Assembly (NCBI RefSeq): GCF_008932115.1
Contig: NZ_CP044543.1
Span: forward strand, 2,982,501-3,046,500
Reading direction: 5' to 3'
DNA from: Bradyrhizobium betae
Lineage (GTDB): Bacteria; Pseudomonadota; Alphaproteobacteria; Rhizobiales; Xanthobacteraceae
Length of the DNA: 64,000 bases
Numbering within the stretch: the stretch's first letter is position 1; each line of letters begins with the position of its first letter. Both the position numbers and the translations under genes were made by a program. Below the pieces are notes generated by a model. It had not been told where the DNA came from. It searched no databases and saw only the letters and a program-made list of their open reading frames with translations. This document shows positions 46,162 to 55,736 of this stretch, one piece after another.

Positions 46162-47457
46162 GTGGCGCCCATCCAGTACATCGTCGAGGGCGGTCACCGG
46201 CTCTCGGGCTCGATCGAGCCGTCCGGCAACAAGAATTCGGCGCTGCCGATCATCGCCGCCGCCCTGCTCACCGAGCATCCGGTGACGCTGGAGAACGTGC
46301 CGCGGATCCGCGACACCGAGACGCTGGTCGAGCTGATCCGTTCGGTCGGCGCGGCGGCGGAATGGACCGCGCGCAATACGCTTCAGATCCACGCCAAGAG
46401 CATCCGCGCCGCCGACCTCGATCCCGAGCTGTGCGTGCGCATCCGCGCCTCGATCCTGCTCGCAGGCCCCCTGCTCGCCCGCTGCGGCGAGGTGATGCTG
46501 CCGCCGCCCGGCGGCGACGTCATCGGACGTCGTCGCCTGGACACGCATGTGCTCGCGCTCGAACAGCTGGGAGCCAAGGTCACGGCGACCGACCGGCTCG
46601 AATTCCGCGCGGCCAAGCTCGCCGGGGCCGACGTGTTCCTGGACGAGCCGAGCGTCACCGCGACCGAGAATGCGCTGGTCGCGGCCGTGGCCGCCGACGG
46701 CGTCACTTATCTGCGCAACGCGGCCTCCGAGCCGCATGTGCAGGACCTCGCCAATTTCCTGGTCGCGCTCGGCGCCAGGATCGAGGGCATCGGCACCAAC
46801 ACCATGATCGTGCACGGTCCGGCGACGCTGGGCGGCACCACCTACCGGATCCAGCCCGACCATATCGAGGTCGGCTCGCTGATCGGGCTTGCCGCCGTGA
46901 CGCGCTCGCCGCTTCGCATCACACGCGCCGGCGTCGAGCATCTGCGCTCGATCCGCATGGGCTTCGAGCGGCTCGGCATCGTCTGCCGCGTCGAGGGCGA
47001 CGATCTCATCGTGCCCTCGAACCAGACGCTGAAGATCCAGGACGATTTCGGCGGCCACGTGCCGAAGCTGGAAGACCAGCCCTGGCCCGCCTTTCCGGCC
47101 GACCTGATGTCGATCGCGATCGTCACCGCCACGCAATGCGAGGGCGTGATCCTGATGTTCGAGAAGATGTTCGAATCCAGGATGTTCTTCGTCGACAAGC
47201 TGATCGCGATGGGCGCGCGAATCGTGCTGTGCGATCCGCACCGCGCCATCATCGCAGGCCCGAGCCGCCTGCGCGGCGCGCCGATGACCTCGCCCGATAT
47301 CCGCGCCGGCATGGCGATGCTGCTCGCGGCGGTCTGCGCCGAGGGCACCTCCACGATCAACAACGCCGACCAGGTCGAGCGCGGCTACGAGCGCATCGAA
47401 GAACGGCTGAACGCGCTGGGTGCGAAGATCAAGCGCGTGCCGGAACGGAAGAGCTGA
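46162..47457 (+). CDS. MurA-family enolpyruvyl transferase with Cys-to-Asp active-site change
   Basis: 431 residues from GTG 46162. It has the EPSP-synthase/MurA double barrel: 'LSGSIEPSGNKNSALPIIAAAL', 'IRASILLAGPLLARCGEV', 'TNTMIVHGPATLGG' and 'DIRAGMAMLLAAVCAEG'. In MurA the catalytic loop normally reads PGG-C-xIG; here it is 'PPGGDVIGRR' with Asp119. The same replacement in mycobacterial and chlamydial MurA gives fosfomycin resistance while keeping activity. UDP-GlcNAc enolpyruvyl transfer for peptidoglycan is likely, but a paralogue with another sugar substrate is possible; murA symbol is withheld. Confidence 0.88.
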   Translation: MAPIQYIVEGGHRLSGSIEPSGNKNSALPIIAAALLTEHPVTLENVPRIRDTETLVELIRSVGAAAEWTARNTLQIHAKSIRAADLDPELCVRIRASILLAGPLLARCGEVMLPPPGGDVIGRRRLDTHVLALEQLGAKVTATDRLEFRAAKLAGADVFLDEPSVTATENALVAAVAADGVTYLRNAASEPHVQDLANFLVALGARIEGIGTNTMIVHGPATLGGTTYRIQPDHIEVGSLIGLAAVTRSPLRITRAGVEHLRSIRMGFERLGIVCRVEGDDLIVPSNQTLKIQDDFGGHVPKLEDQPWPAFPADLMSIAIVTATQCEGVILMFEKMFESRMFFVDKLIAMGARIVLCDPHRAIIAGPSRLRGAPMTSPDIRAGMAMLLAAVCAEGTSTINNADQVERGYERIEERLNALGAKIKRVPERKS

Positions 47458-47469
47458 GGTTCTTCTTCC

Positions 47470-47614
47470 TTCTCCCCTTGTGGGAGAAGGTGGCGCGAAG
47501 CGCCGGATGAGGGGTTCGCTCGGCAAGTCCAATGCTGTCGAGTCGCGGATAGATACCCCTCACCCGTCTCGCCGCTTCGCGGCGAGCCACCCTCTCCCAC
47601 AAGGGGAGAGGGGA
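47470..47614. repeat. Two opposed CCCCTCACCC-family palindromes
   Basis: TTCTCCCCTTGTGGGAGAA with GGCGCGAAGCGCC and GATGAGGGG, then CCCCTCACCCG, a CTCGCCGC/GCGGCGAG hairpin and CCCTCTCCCACAAGGGGAGAGG. Same family as the copies around the DUF559 gene. Confidence 0.85.
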
Positions 47615-47662
47615 AGAGACACGGGCCATGTTTTCGGCGCCTCGCCGTGCTATTGAGCCGCC

Positions 47663-49057
47663 ATGCTCGACACCGTCCAACATCAATCGCAGCCGCAGGC
47701 CGGCGTGCCGCCGAATCATCTCGCCGACGAGTTCGCCCTGACGCTGCGGCTGGCCGTGCCGATGATGCTGACGCAGCTCGGGCAGATCGCGATGATCACG
47801 ACCGACCTCGCGATGATCGGTAGGCTCGGCGAGGACGCGGTCGCCGCGGCCGCGCTGGCGCATACGGTCTATTTCGTCAGCTTCACTTTCGGGCTCGGGC
47901 TGGTGACGGCGGTATCGCCGCTGGCCGCACAGGCGTTTGGCGCGGGCGACGTCAAACGGCTTCGACACGCCTTGCGCATCGGGCTGTGGGTCTCGCTCCT
48001 GGTCTCGCTGCCGATGATGGCTTCGCCGCTCTACGGCGAAAAGATCCTGCTTGCGCTCGGCCAGGCGCCGCAGTCGGCCGCGCTCGCCCAGCGCTATCTG
48101 AACGGGCTGGCCTGGGGCATCGCGCCGGCGCTCGGCTTCATCGCGCTGCGCAGCATGATGAGCGCGGTGAACCGGCCGCAGGCGCCGCTGTGGATCACGC
48201 TCGCGGCGATCCCCGTCAATGCCGGGCTGGTCTATGTCCTGATCCACGGCCTGTTCGGCCTGCCGGAGCTCGGCCTGTTCGGCGCGGGGCTTGCGACCAC
48301 GCTGGTCAATCTCGGCACCTTTCTTGCCGTGCTGGCCATCGCCGCATGGCGAAAGCCTTTTGCCGATTACCAGCCGCTTGCGCGGCTGTGGCGGATCGAC
48401 TGGCCCCTGATGCGGCAGCTCGTCGCGATCGGAGCGCCGATCTCGTTTTCGCTGCTGCTGGAATACGGCCTGTTCTCATCTGCCGCACTGCTGATGGGAT
48501 TGATCTCGACAGCGGCGCTCGCCGCGCACCAGATCGCGCTCCAGGTCACGGCCGTACTGTTCATGGTCCCGCTCGGCATCGGCATGGCCGCGACGGTGCG
48601 GGTCGGCCATGCGTTCGGCCGCAACGACCCGGTCGCGGTGCGGCGCGCAGGCATCGTCGCAGCTTTTCTTGGCATCGCGTTCGTCTCCGCGCTGACCGTC
48701 GCCATCATCCTCGGCCGATACGAGCTCGGGCGGCTGTTCTTCGGCCGCGGCGAGACCAGCGCGGCAACGGTCGAGCTGACGGCGACGCTGCTGCTGGTCG
48801 GTGCGACCTTCTTCATCGCCGACGGCCTCCAGACCATCGTGGGTGGCGCGCTGCGCGGCATCAATGACACCAGGATGACGCTGGTGTTCGCGGCGATCGG
48901 CTATTGGTGCGTCGCGTTTCCGATCAGCTGGGTGCTGGCTTTCAACGCCCATCTTGGCGCGGTGGGCGTCTGGATCGGATTCTCGATCGGCACGTTCGTC
49001 TATGCAGGCCTTCTGATCTTGCGCTTCCGGATGCTGACGCGCAAATTGGCGGCATGA
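47663..49057 (+). CDS. MATE family efflux transporter
   Basis: 464 residues with about twelve hydrophobic segments in two homologous halves. 'LRLAVPMMLTQLGQIAMITTDLAMIGRLGEDAVAAAAL' is a typical MATE N-terminus and 'ISTAALAAHQIALQ' the corresponding second-half element. It exports cationic drugs or metabolites using Na+ or H+. Its stop overlaps the next ATG (ATGA), so it heads a three-gene operon. Confidence 0.95.
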   Translation: MLDTVQHQSQPQAGVPPNHLADEFALTLRLAVPMMLTQLGQIAMITTDLAMIGRLGEDAVAAAALAHTVYFVSFTFGLGLVTAVSPLAAQAFGAGDVKRLRHALRIGLWVSLLVSLPMMASPLYGEKILLALGQAPQSAALAQRYLNGLAWGIAPALGFIALRSMMSAVNRPQAPLWITLAAIPVNAGLVYVLIHGLFGLPELGLFGAGLATTLVNLGTFLAVLAIAAWRKPFADYQPLARLWRIDWPLMRQLVAIGAPISFSLLLEYGLFSSAALLMGLISTAALAAHQIALQVTAVLFMVPLGIGMAATVRVGHAFGRNDPVAVRRAGIVAAFLGIAFVSALTVAIILGRYELGRLFFGRGETSAATVELTATLLLVGATFFIADGLQTIVGGALRGINDTRMTLVFAAIGYWCVAFPISWVLAFNAHLGAVGVWIGFSIGTFVYAGLLILRFRMLTRKLAA

Positions 49058-49542
49058 TCGGGACAGTCCGCGAAGTCACGCCTGAGGTCGATGCCGGTGC
49101 CGTGCTGGCCGGCGCGCAATTCATCGACGCGTTTCGCGTCGAGATCGGCGCAGCGGCCGTGAATGCGCGCGAGGCCTGCACACGGATGGTGCTGCACGGA
49201 CCGCGCTGGATCGATGCGCTGACACGCCTGCGCAACATCCTGGTGACGCCGTTCGGGCTGAAAACTTCGGGCGAAGGCGCGTATGCGCCCGGCGGGCTGA
49301 TCGGGCTGTTTCCGGTGCTGAGCGAGACGCCGGAGCGGCTGGTCGCGGGCTTTGACGATTCCCACCTCGATTTCCGCATCGTGGTCGATGTCGCGGGCAC
49401 GGCGGCGGACCGCCGGGTGACCTCGACCACGCTGGTACGGACGCATAATCTGCTCGGACGCACCTATCTCACCCTGATCACACCCTTTCACAAACTCGTG
49501 GTCCGCAGCATGATGGGCCGCATCGTGGAGCCGGCCCGATGA
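49054..49542 (+). CDS. DUF2867 family protein
   Basis: 162 residues from ATG 49054, overlapping the MATE stop by ATGA. 'QFIDAFRVEIGAAAVNAREACTRMVLHGPRWIDALTRLRNILV' and the C-terminal 'HNLLGRTYLTLITPFHKLVVRSMM' are typical of DUF2867, a StART-like lipid- or ligand-binding fold. It is coupled on both sides, between the MATE exporter and an isomerase-like gene, so the three may share a substrate. Confidence 0.85.
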   Translation: MIGTVREVTPEVDAGAVLAGAQFIDAFRVEIGAAAVNAREACTRMVLHGPRWIDALTRLRNILVTPFGLKTSGEGAYAPGGLIGLFPVLSETPERLVAGFDDSHLDFRIVVDVAGTAADRRVTSTTLVRTHNLLGRTYLTLITPFHKLVVRSMMGRIVEPAR

Positions 49543-50189
49543 CGCTGTCCGTCGACCTCTTCTTCTCCTTCCGCAGCCCGTTCAGCTATCTGGCGCTGCC
49601 GAAGACGCTGAAGCTCGTCGAAGACTATGACCTCGCAGTGAATCTGCGGCCGGTCTATCCGCTCGCTGTCCGCGTGCCCGGCTTCTTCAAGAAGGCCAGC
49701 CCGAACTTCATTCGCTATGTGGTGCTCGACAGTACGCGCGTGGCGCAGCACGAGGGCATCCCGTTTCGCTTTCCGAGGCCCGATCCGATCGTCCAGGACA
49801 AGGTGACGTTCGATGTCGCGGCCGAGCAGCCCTACATCCACCGCCTGACCCGGCTCGGCGCCATGGCGCAGCTCGAAGGCCGCTCGCTCGAATTCACAGC
49901 CGCGATCGCGCGCGTGCTCTGGGACGGCTCAGTGGCGGGATGGAACGAGGGCGATCATCTCGCCCGCGCCGCCGAGAAGGCCGGCTTCGACCTCGCCGCG
50001 ATGGATGCCGCGATCACCGCTGATGCCGATCGCTACGAGCAGGTGATCGCGGAGAACGAAAAAGACCACGCGGCATCAGGCCATTGGGGCGTGCCGACTT
50101 TCGTCTTCGAGAACGAACCGTTCTTCGGCCAGGACCGCATCGATCTCCTGGTCTGGCGCATGCAGGGCAAGGGCCTGACGAAGCGCTAA
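49539..50189 (+). CDS. 2-hydroxychromene-2-carboxylate isomerase / DsbA-like protein
   Basis: 216 residues from ATG 49539 (ATGA overlap with DUF2867). It has the thioredoxin-kappa GST fold: 'LFFSFRSPFSYLALPKTLKL' with Ser in place of the thioredoxin cysteines, and 'ASGHWGVPTFVFENEPFFGQDRIDLLVWRM' with the cis-proline. Such enzymes use glutathione to isomerise naphthalene-derived chromene carboxylate; other substrates are likely here. End of the operon. Confidence 0.9.
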   Translation: MTLSVDLFFSFRSPFSYLALPKTLKLVEDYDLAVNLRPVYPLAVRVPGFFKKASPNFIRYVVLDSTRVAQHEGIPFRFPRPDPIVQDKVTFDVAAEQPYIHRLTRLGAMAQLEGRSLEFTAAIARVLWDGSVAGWNEGDHLARAAEKAGFDLAAMDAAITADADRYEQVIAENEKDHAASGHWGVPTFVFENEPFFGQDRIDLLVWRMQGKGLTKR

Positions 50190-50190
50190 T

Positions 50191-51306
50191 TCACACAGCT
50201 TTGCGCACCGGCCGATCCGCCGCGACCTCCGACCATTCGCCGACGACGCGGTCGAGATCGCAGAGATTCTGGTGCATCTGCTCCAGTGAGAAACCGATCG
50301 CGAAGAAACGCTCGGCGGTGTCGCCGGGCTGGCCGCGGATCAAGCCGTCCTGGCGCACGGCGGCGACCGCCTCGGCATAATGCTGAAGCGCGACGTGGAC
50401 GGGATGGATCGGCGGCGCGCCGCCGCCCTCGCGCAAGGCCGCGGCGGCCGATCGCAGGAAGCGCGCGATCACGGTCGAGACCTCCGTCAAGGGAGCTGCG
50501 AGCCGCATCTGCACATCCACCGGCAGCGGCACCACGGTGGCACGGCCGATCATCACGACATCGTGGCGCAGGCGCAGGACCGTGCGCAGCAGCGGACCGG
50601 TATCCGGCCCGCCCGACAGGCGCGCGGCGCGCTCGCGCTCGGCCTCGGCGCCGATCGCATTGAGCCCGACCATCGCCGTGCCGATGCCGTCCTGGATCCG
50701 GTGCAGCGCATCGTTGTCGCGGCCGCGCGTGAGGCCGGCGAGCAATTCGGCGAACGCATCGGCAATCAGTTCGAGCAGTTTTGCCGCGGCAGCGCGGATC
50801 TGCCGCACCGCGCGTGAGGGCAGCACCAGGAACGAGACCAGCAGCCCGGTGATGGCGCCGACCCCGACCTCGCTGACCCGGTCGATCGCCGAGGTCATCG
50901 GATCCGAGTGATGCATGGTCGGAACCAGCAGCACGATCACCGCCGTCACCGTGGCCGCACTGAGGCTCGGATTGATCGCGGCGATGAAGGCCAGCGGGGC
51001 GACCGAGAGCACCAGCAGGCCGAGCAAGCCCGCTTCGCTCGAATAAGGGATCAGGATCACGATGGCACCGCCATAGATCGCGCCGCCGATGGTGCCGAGC
51101 ATGTAGTCACGCGTCGCCTTCAGCGAGCGGCCGACGCTCATCTGGGTCACGATCAGCGAGGTCAGGACCGCCCAGAGCGGCAACAGCAGATGCAGCGCGG
51201 TGGCGATGGCATAGGCCGCGGTGGCCGCCACGGTGACCCGGATCGCCAGTCCCAATTGCGTCCGCCGCGACCGGATCCGGTCGAACAGCTTTCCCGCCAA
51301 TGCCAT
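50191..51306 (-). CDS. FUSC-family aromatic acid exporter
   Basis: 371 residues from ATG 51306; an upstream extension from 51432 lacks family similarity. The N-terminal half has about six membrane segments ('IRVTVAATAAYAIATALHLLLPLWAVLTSLIVTQMSVGRSLKATRDYMLGTIGG'), the FUSC/AaeB-type fold, and the C-terminal half is a soluble helical domain. It is a half-length member that probably works as an oligomer to pump out aromatic acids or other hydrophobic compounds. Confidence 0.85.
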   Translation of the reverse strand: MALAGKLFDRIRSRRTQLGLAIRVTVAATAAYAIATALHLLLPLWAVLTSLIVTQMSVGRSLKATRDYMLGTIGGAIYGGAIVILIPYSSEAGLLGLLVLSVAPLAFIAAINPSLSAATVTAVIVLLVPTMHHSDPMTSAIDRVSEVGVGAITGLLVSFLVLPSRAVRQIRAAAAKLLELIADAFAELLAGLTRGRDNDALHRIQDGIGTAMVGLNAIGAEAERERAARLSGGPDTGPLLRTVLRLRHDVVMIGRATVVPLPVDVQMRLAAPLTEVSTVIARFLRSAAAALREGGGAPPIHPVHVALQHYAEAVAAVRQDGLIRGQPGDTAERFFAIGFSLEQMHQNLCDLDRVVGEWSEVAADRPVRKAV

Positions 51307-51424
51307 GGTCAAACGTTCCGATCTTCTCGAGCCAGGCAAAAGCATAGCTGATGCCCGCGGCCCCAAGGCCGCTTGAAAGGCCAAATCAGCCCGCCTAACT
51401 TGCGCGCCAAAACGAGGAAACACG

Positions 51425-52792
51425 ATGGCCAACGAAACCGCAACGCTCGCCGCCTACGTCTTCAATCTGAAATTTGACGATATTCCAGCGGAGGTGCTGG
51501 ATCGCGCCAAGGTGCTGACGCTGGACTTCCTCGGCAGCGCCATCCGGGCCCGGTCCGAGGCGGAATCGACCCCGTCGATCCTGAAGATGCTGGAGGCGCT
51601 CGCGCTCGACACCAAGGGCGAATCCACGGTGTTCGGCGACACCAAGACCTGGACGCCGGCGGTGGCGGCGCTGCTCAACGGCGCGCTCGGCCATTCCCTC
51701 GATTTCGACGACACCCATGCCGATTCCTCTCTGCATCCGAGCGCGCCGGTGGTCCCGGCCGCCTTCGCCGTCGGCGAGATGGTCGGCGCGTCGGGCCGCG
51801 ACGTGCTGACCGCGATCGTGGCGGGCTATGAAGTCTGCTGCCGGCTCGGCAACGCGCTCGATCCGACCTCGCATTATGCGCGCGGATTCCACCCGACCGC
51901 GACCGCCGGCACCTATGGCGCGGCCGCGGCGGCCGGCAAGCTATTCGGCCTCAGTGACAAGCAGATCATCGCCGCCTTCGGCGTCTCCGGCAGCCAGGCC
52001 GCGGGCTCGCTGCAATTCCTGGTCAACGGTGCCTGGAACAAGCGCTACCAGGTCGGCGCCGCCGCGATGAACGGCGTGATCGCCGCGACCCTGGCGCGCA
52101 ACGATTTCGTCGGCTCGGCCGAATCCGTCGAAGGCAAGCACGGCCTGCTCGCCGGCTATACCGACGATCCGCATCCGGACAAGGCAGTCGCAGGGCTCGG
52201 CAACACCTATGAGACGATGAAGATCGGCGTGAAGCCGTATCCGAGCTGCCGCTACACCCACGCCGCGATCGACGCGCTGATCGCGATGCGGCGCGAGCAC
52301 AATCTGACACCCGACCAGGTCAAGCGCGTCGAGATCGGCCTGCACCGCAACGGCATCACGCTGACCGGCGACGCCGCGACCAAGCGTCACCCGACCTCGA
52401 TCGTCGGCGGTCAGTTCTCGATGTTCTTCACCGGCGCGCTCGCGCTCGACCAGGGCTCGTTTGGCTGGGACGACTACAACCGGCTCGGGGATGCCGCCAT
52501 CGACGCGCTCGCCGACAAGTTCGACGTGGTGCAGGACGACCGGCTCGAGCTCGGCCGCACCCACCCGTTCGGCGCCCGCGTCAGCATCACCACCGAGGAC
52601 GGCGTGCATGAGCGGCTCTACGCCGATCCGTCTGGAGAGCCGAATTCCTTCCCCGATGCACAGGCGATGCAGCAAAAGTTTCTGACGCTGGCGCGCCCGG
52701 TGCTGAACGCGCGGGCGGAAAAGTTCGCCGACGCGATCCTGACGCTTGAGCGGTTCGATCGCGTGGCGAAGGCGACGGAGCTGGGAAGGTAA
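51425..52792 (+). CDS. MmgE/PrpD family protein
   Basis: 455 residues. 'TLDFLGSAIRARSEAESTPS', 'NGALGHSLDFDDTHADSSLHPSAPVVPAAFA', 'GYEVCCRLGNALDPTSHYARGFHPTATAGTYGAAAAAGKL' and 'KPYPSCRYTHAAIDAL' are MmgE/PrpD signatures. Relatives include 2-methylcitrate dehydratase and cis-aconitate decarboxylase; the substrate here is not known, since no methylcitrate genes are near. A repeat follows at once. Confidence 0.93.
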   Translation: MANETATLAAYVFNLKFDDIPAEVLDRAKVLTLDFLGSAIRARSEAESTPSILKMLEALALDTKGESTVFGDTKTWTPAVAALLNGALGHSLDFDDTHADSSLHPSAPVVPAAFAVGEMVGASGRDVLTAIVAGYEVCCRLGNALDPTSHYARGFHPTATAGTYGAAAAAGKLFGLSDKQIIAAFGVSGSQAAGSLQFLVNGAWNKRYQVGAAAMNGVIAATLARNDFVGSAESVEGKHGLLAGYTDDPHPDKAVAGLGNTYETMKIGVKPYPSCRYTHAAIDALIAMRREHNLTPDQVKRVEIGLHRNGITLTGDAATKRHPTSIVGGQFSMFFTGALALDQGSFGWDDYNRLGDAAIDALADKFDVVQDDRLELGRTHPFGARVSITTEDGVHERLYADPSGEPNSFPDAQAMQQKFLTLARPVLNARAEKFADAILTLERFDRVAKATELGR

Positions 52793-52806
52793 GAGACGTC
52801 TCTTCG

Positions 52807-52951
52807 CCTCTCCCCGCTTGCGGGGAGAGGCCGGAATGCGCGCGAAGCGCGGATTCCGGGTGAGGGGGACTCTCCGCGAATCCAACTCTCACCTCCCTTG
52901 CGGAGACTCCCCCTCACCCCAACCCTCTCCCCGCAAGCGGGGCGAGGGGGA
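52807..52951. repeat. CTCTCCCCGC palindromic repeats, one reaching into a gene
   Basis: CCTCTCCCCGCTTGCGGGGAGAGG (24-bp palindrome), GCGCGAAGCGCG, GGGTGAGGGG, then the inverted set CCCCTCACCCC and CTCTCCCCGCAAGCGGGGCGAG. The right half overlaps the last codons of the minus-strand serine hydrolase. Confidence 0.88.
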
Positions 52952-54358
52952 CGAGGCAGCGCGCACCGCAGCCACCACATCCCGCACCAGATCGAACACG
53001 CCGTCCGCTTCCGGCGGCCCGTTCGGCGAGCGGCCCATCCGTACGATGACGAGCTTCTCCGACGGGATCACGATCGTGTACTGCCCGATCGTGCCCTTGG
53101 CGAAGAAGGCATCGCGCGGCCAGCCGTGCTCCACGCGGAAATTCGCACCAAAGCTGTCGCCCTGGTTGGTCCAGAAGCCGGCGCCGATGCCGACCCACGC
53201 GTTCGGCGTTGCCGTGGCCGAGTAGCTCACCCAGCCTTCCGGCAAGATGCGCTTGCCGCCGGCGACGCCGTCATTGAGATAGAGCTGGCCGAACCGCGCC
53301 CAGTCGCGCGCCGATGCCAGCATCTCGCTGGAGCCTTCGATCGTCCCGGCGCCATCGAGCTGGAGCGTGACATGGCGCATGCCGAGCGGGGCGAACAGTT
53401 CGCGGCGCGCAAAACGCAGCGCATCCGAAGGATGGCCGCCGGCGGCGTTGCGGATCAGATGCGCGAGCAGGATGGTGTTGCCGTCGTGGTAGTTCCAGGC
53501 GGTGCCCGGCGCGGTCGCAAGCGGCATGCTCGCGGCATAGGCCGCCATGTCGCCCTCGACGAATTTCATGCGATTGACCGGCTCGAAGGCGGAGCCGAGC
53601 GAGGCCTGCAACGAGCTGCCGAGCGCGAGCCCGGCGGTATGGCGCAACAATTGATCGACGGTGATGGCGCGGCGCGGATCATCCGGATTGGTCCAGGCCT
53701 CGACAGGCGCGGGACCGTCGAGCCTGAGCTTGCCCTGGCGCACGAGGATGCCTGTCAGCGCCGAGATCACGGATTTCGTCATGGAGAAGCCGAGCAGCGG
53801 CGTCTCGGGTCCGATGCCGTCGGCATAGCGCTCGGCGACGATGCGGCCGGCCTTCATGACGACGATCGCCCGGGTGCGGCGATAGGGCGGCTGCGCGGGT
53901 TCGGTGAACGCGCGGTCGAGCGCGACCGACAGCCCCTCGCTTTGCGGCGGCACGATCGACGGGCCGGCGATCTCGGGCAGCAGCACCGGCTGCTTGTCGT
54001 CAGGCGGCAGCGCGACGCCCGCCATCGCCGCACCGTGATCGAGCGTGCAGCCGAGCCCCTCGCGATAGACGGCGTGGCTGCGGCCGATGCCGAACAGCGT
54101 CACCGTAACGTCCTTGCGCGTGCGATCGACCTGATAGTCCATCGCCCAGGTCAGCAGGCCGGCGCCCGGCATCGCATCGGTGGTCTCGGCGAGGTTGCGC
54201 CTGACATCGAGGTCCGAGACGAACGTCTCCGAGCAGAGCACGTCGGCGATGAAACCGGTGGCGACCCTGGGCACGTCGCGCGCCCGCGCCGCGCCGAGCG
54301 CGAGGCCCGCACAGGCGATGGCGGTGGAGATGAGGACGATCTTGCGGCGGCGGGTCAC
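52889..54358 (-). CDS. Serine hydrolase, class C beta-lactamase-like
   Basis: 489 residues. The N-terminal 'RKIVLISTAIACAGLALGAARA' is a signal peptide or membrane anchor. The catalytic domain shows 'GFSMTKSVISAL' (Ser-x-x-Lys), 'YHDGN' (Tyr-x-Asn type) and 'KGTIGQY' (Lys-Gly-Thr). It resembles 6-aminohexanoate-dimer hydrolase and esterase-type members more than true beta-lactamases. The last about 20 residues are encoded inside a palindromic repeat, so the natural C-terminus was probably replaced. Confidence 0.9.
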   Translation of the reverse strand: MTRRRKIVLISTAIACAGLALGAARARDVPRVATGFIADVLCSETFVSDLDVRRNLAETTDAMPGAGLLTWAMDYQVDRTRKDVTVTLFGIGRSHAVYREGLGCTLDHGAAMAGVALPPDDKQPVLLPEIAGPSIVPPQSEGLSVALDRAFTEPAQPPYRRTRAIVVMKAGRIVAERYADGIGPETPLLGFSMTKSVISALTGILVRQGKLRLDGPAPVEAWTNPDDPRRAITVDQLLRHTAGLALGSSLQASLGSAFEPVNRMKFVEGDMAAYAASMPLATAPGTAWNYHDGNTILLAHLIRNAAGGHPSDALRFARRELFAPLGMRHVTLQLDGAGTIEGSSEMLASARDWARFGQLYLNDGVAGGKRILPEGWVSYSATATPNAWVGIGAGFWTNQGDSFGANFRVEHGWPRDAFFAKGTIGQYTIVIPSEKLVIVRMGRSPNGPPEADGVFDLVRDVVAAVRAASSPSPRLRGEGWGEGESPQGR

Positions 54359-54497
54359 AGGCTTTCTCCGGCTTCGGGGCGAGTGAGAAGGACAGAGCGG
54401 GCTGACGACGGCTCGCCGGATTTGAAACCCGACCTCGTCGAAATTGACCGGAGCTGGTCGATTTCGAAATTCCTATGTGATTTCAAAGATCTAAAAT

Positions 54498-55553
54498 CTA
54501 GGCCACTTCGGCCTTGAGCCGCCGGTATTCCGTCGGCGTCACCCCCGTCACCGCCTTGAAGGCGCGGTTGAACGGACCCAGCGACTGGAAGCCGGCGTCC
54601 ATCGCGATGGTGATGACAGGGACCTCGGCCTGGGCAGGATCGGCGAGCGCAGCCTTCGCCTCCTCGATCCGGTGGTTGTTCAGGAAGACGTTGAAGTTGC
54701 GATAGCCGAGCCTCTGGTTGATCAGCCGGCGCAACCGGTATTCGGGAATTTTCAGCCGGCCGGCGAGCACGCCGACGGTGATGTTCTCGTGGCGATAGAT
54801 GCGCTCATCCGCCATCAGCCGCAGCAAGGCGTCGATGAGCTTCTGGTCGGCGACGTCCTCGACCGCCGCGGGCAGACTTGGCGCGACCGCCGCCGCCGCG
54901 ACCGGAAACAGGTCCGCGCCATCGACACGCATCATCGCATAGGTGATGGCCGCGACGATGCAGGCGAGCACGCCTGCGTTGATGGTATCGGCGAGATCGC
55001 CGACGTCACTGCCGGCAACGACGATCTGGAGCAGTGCGTTCAATCCGCCATAGAGCGCAGCAGCGCAAACGATGAAGACACGAACGCGGCGGCGGCGTTC
55101 GACCAGATCGGCGGGCCACGACGCGATCGTCTGCACGATGGCGAGCGCGATGAAGCCGAGCACGATCAGATTGACCATTGTGACCGAGAACCGCACATTG
55201 CCGCCCGGCGCGATCCAGACGCATCCGGCGAAACTGAAGGCGGTCACCAGCCCCCAGATCAAGCCGTGCCACCGCCGCAGGCGAAACTCGTCGTCGAACA
55301 GCGTGCGCGTGAACAGCCAGAACACCACGATATTGCCGGTCGACAGCGCGATCAGCGGCGCGTGCCAGGCCGGGACCAGCGCGGATACCCCGACCGAATA
55401 GCTCGCCGCATGCGCAGCCGAGCCGAGCGCGAAGGCCGCACCGAGCCGGGCCGCCAGCACGTTGCGAAAACCCTGGAACAGCGACGCGGCCAGCACCAGC
55501 AGCAACGCCACGGAGGCGGCGCGGAAGGCGAGTTCTGTTGCGGCAAGGGTCAT
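54498..55553 (-). CDS. AraC-family regulator with N-terminal membrane domain
   Basis: 351 residues from ATG 55553. The first 215 residues have about seven hydrophobic segments. Residues about 240-350 form an AraC DNA-binding domain: 'GVLAGRLKIPEYRLRRLINQRLG', 'NNHRIEEAKAAL' and 'VITIAMDAGFQSLGPFNRAFKAVTGVTPTEYRR'. A membrane-bound sensor-regulator, likely responding to an envelope signal. It is divergent from the pirin gene, which may be a target. Confidence 0.9.
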   Translation of the reverse strand: MTLAATELAFRAASVALLLVLAASLFQGFRNVLAARLGAAFALGSAAHAASYSVGVSALVPAWHAPLIALSTGNIVVFWLFTRTLFDDEFRLRRWHGLIWGLVTAFSFAGCVWIAPGGNVRFSVTMVNLIVLGFIALAIVQTIASWPADLVERRRRVRVFIVCAAALYGGLNALLQIVVAGSDVGDLADTINAGVLACIVAAITYAMMRVDGADLFPVAAAAVAPSLPAAVEDVADQKLIDALLRLMADERIYRHENITVGVLAGRLKIPEYRLRRLINQRLGYRNFNVFLNNHRIEEAKAALADPAQAEVPVITIAMDAGFQSLGPFNRAFKAVTGVTPTEYRRLKAEVA

Positions 55554-55736
55554 CGGGTGATGCGATCGGTCGCGGTTGACATCAGCCGAACATCCATCGT
55601 CAGGCCCCTTTTTACAAGGATCATCGGCATGCAGGATTAGCCGCGACACTTACAACTGTCATCGCCCGGCTTTGTCGCGACGGCGATACGAAATTCTGCT
55701 ACCGTCGTTCTCAAGAAAACGAAGCAGGAGTCCACC

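Noticed and set aside
52898-54517. 539-residue open frame on the plus strand
   Set aside because: Antisense to the serine hydrolase, and its beginning is repeat sequence.
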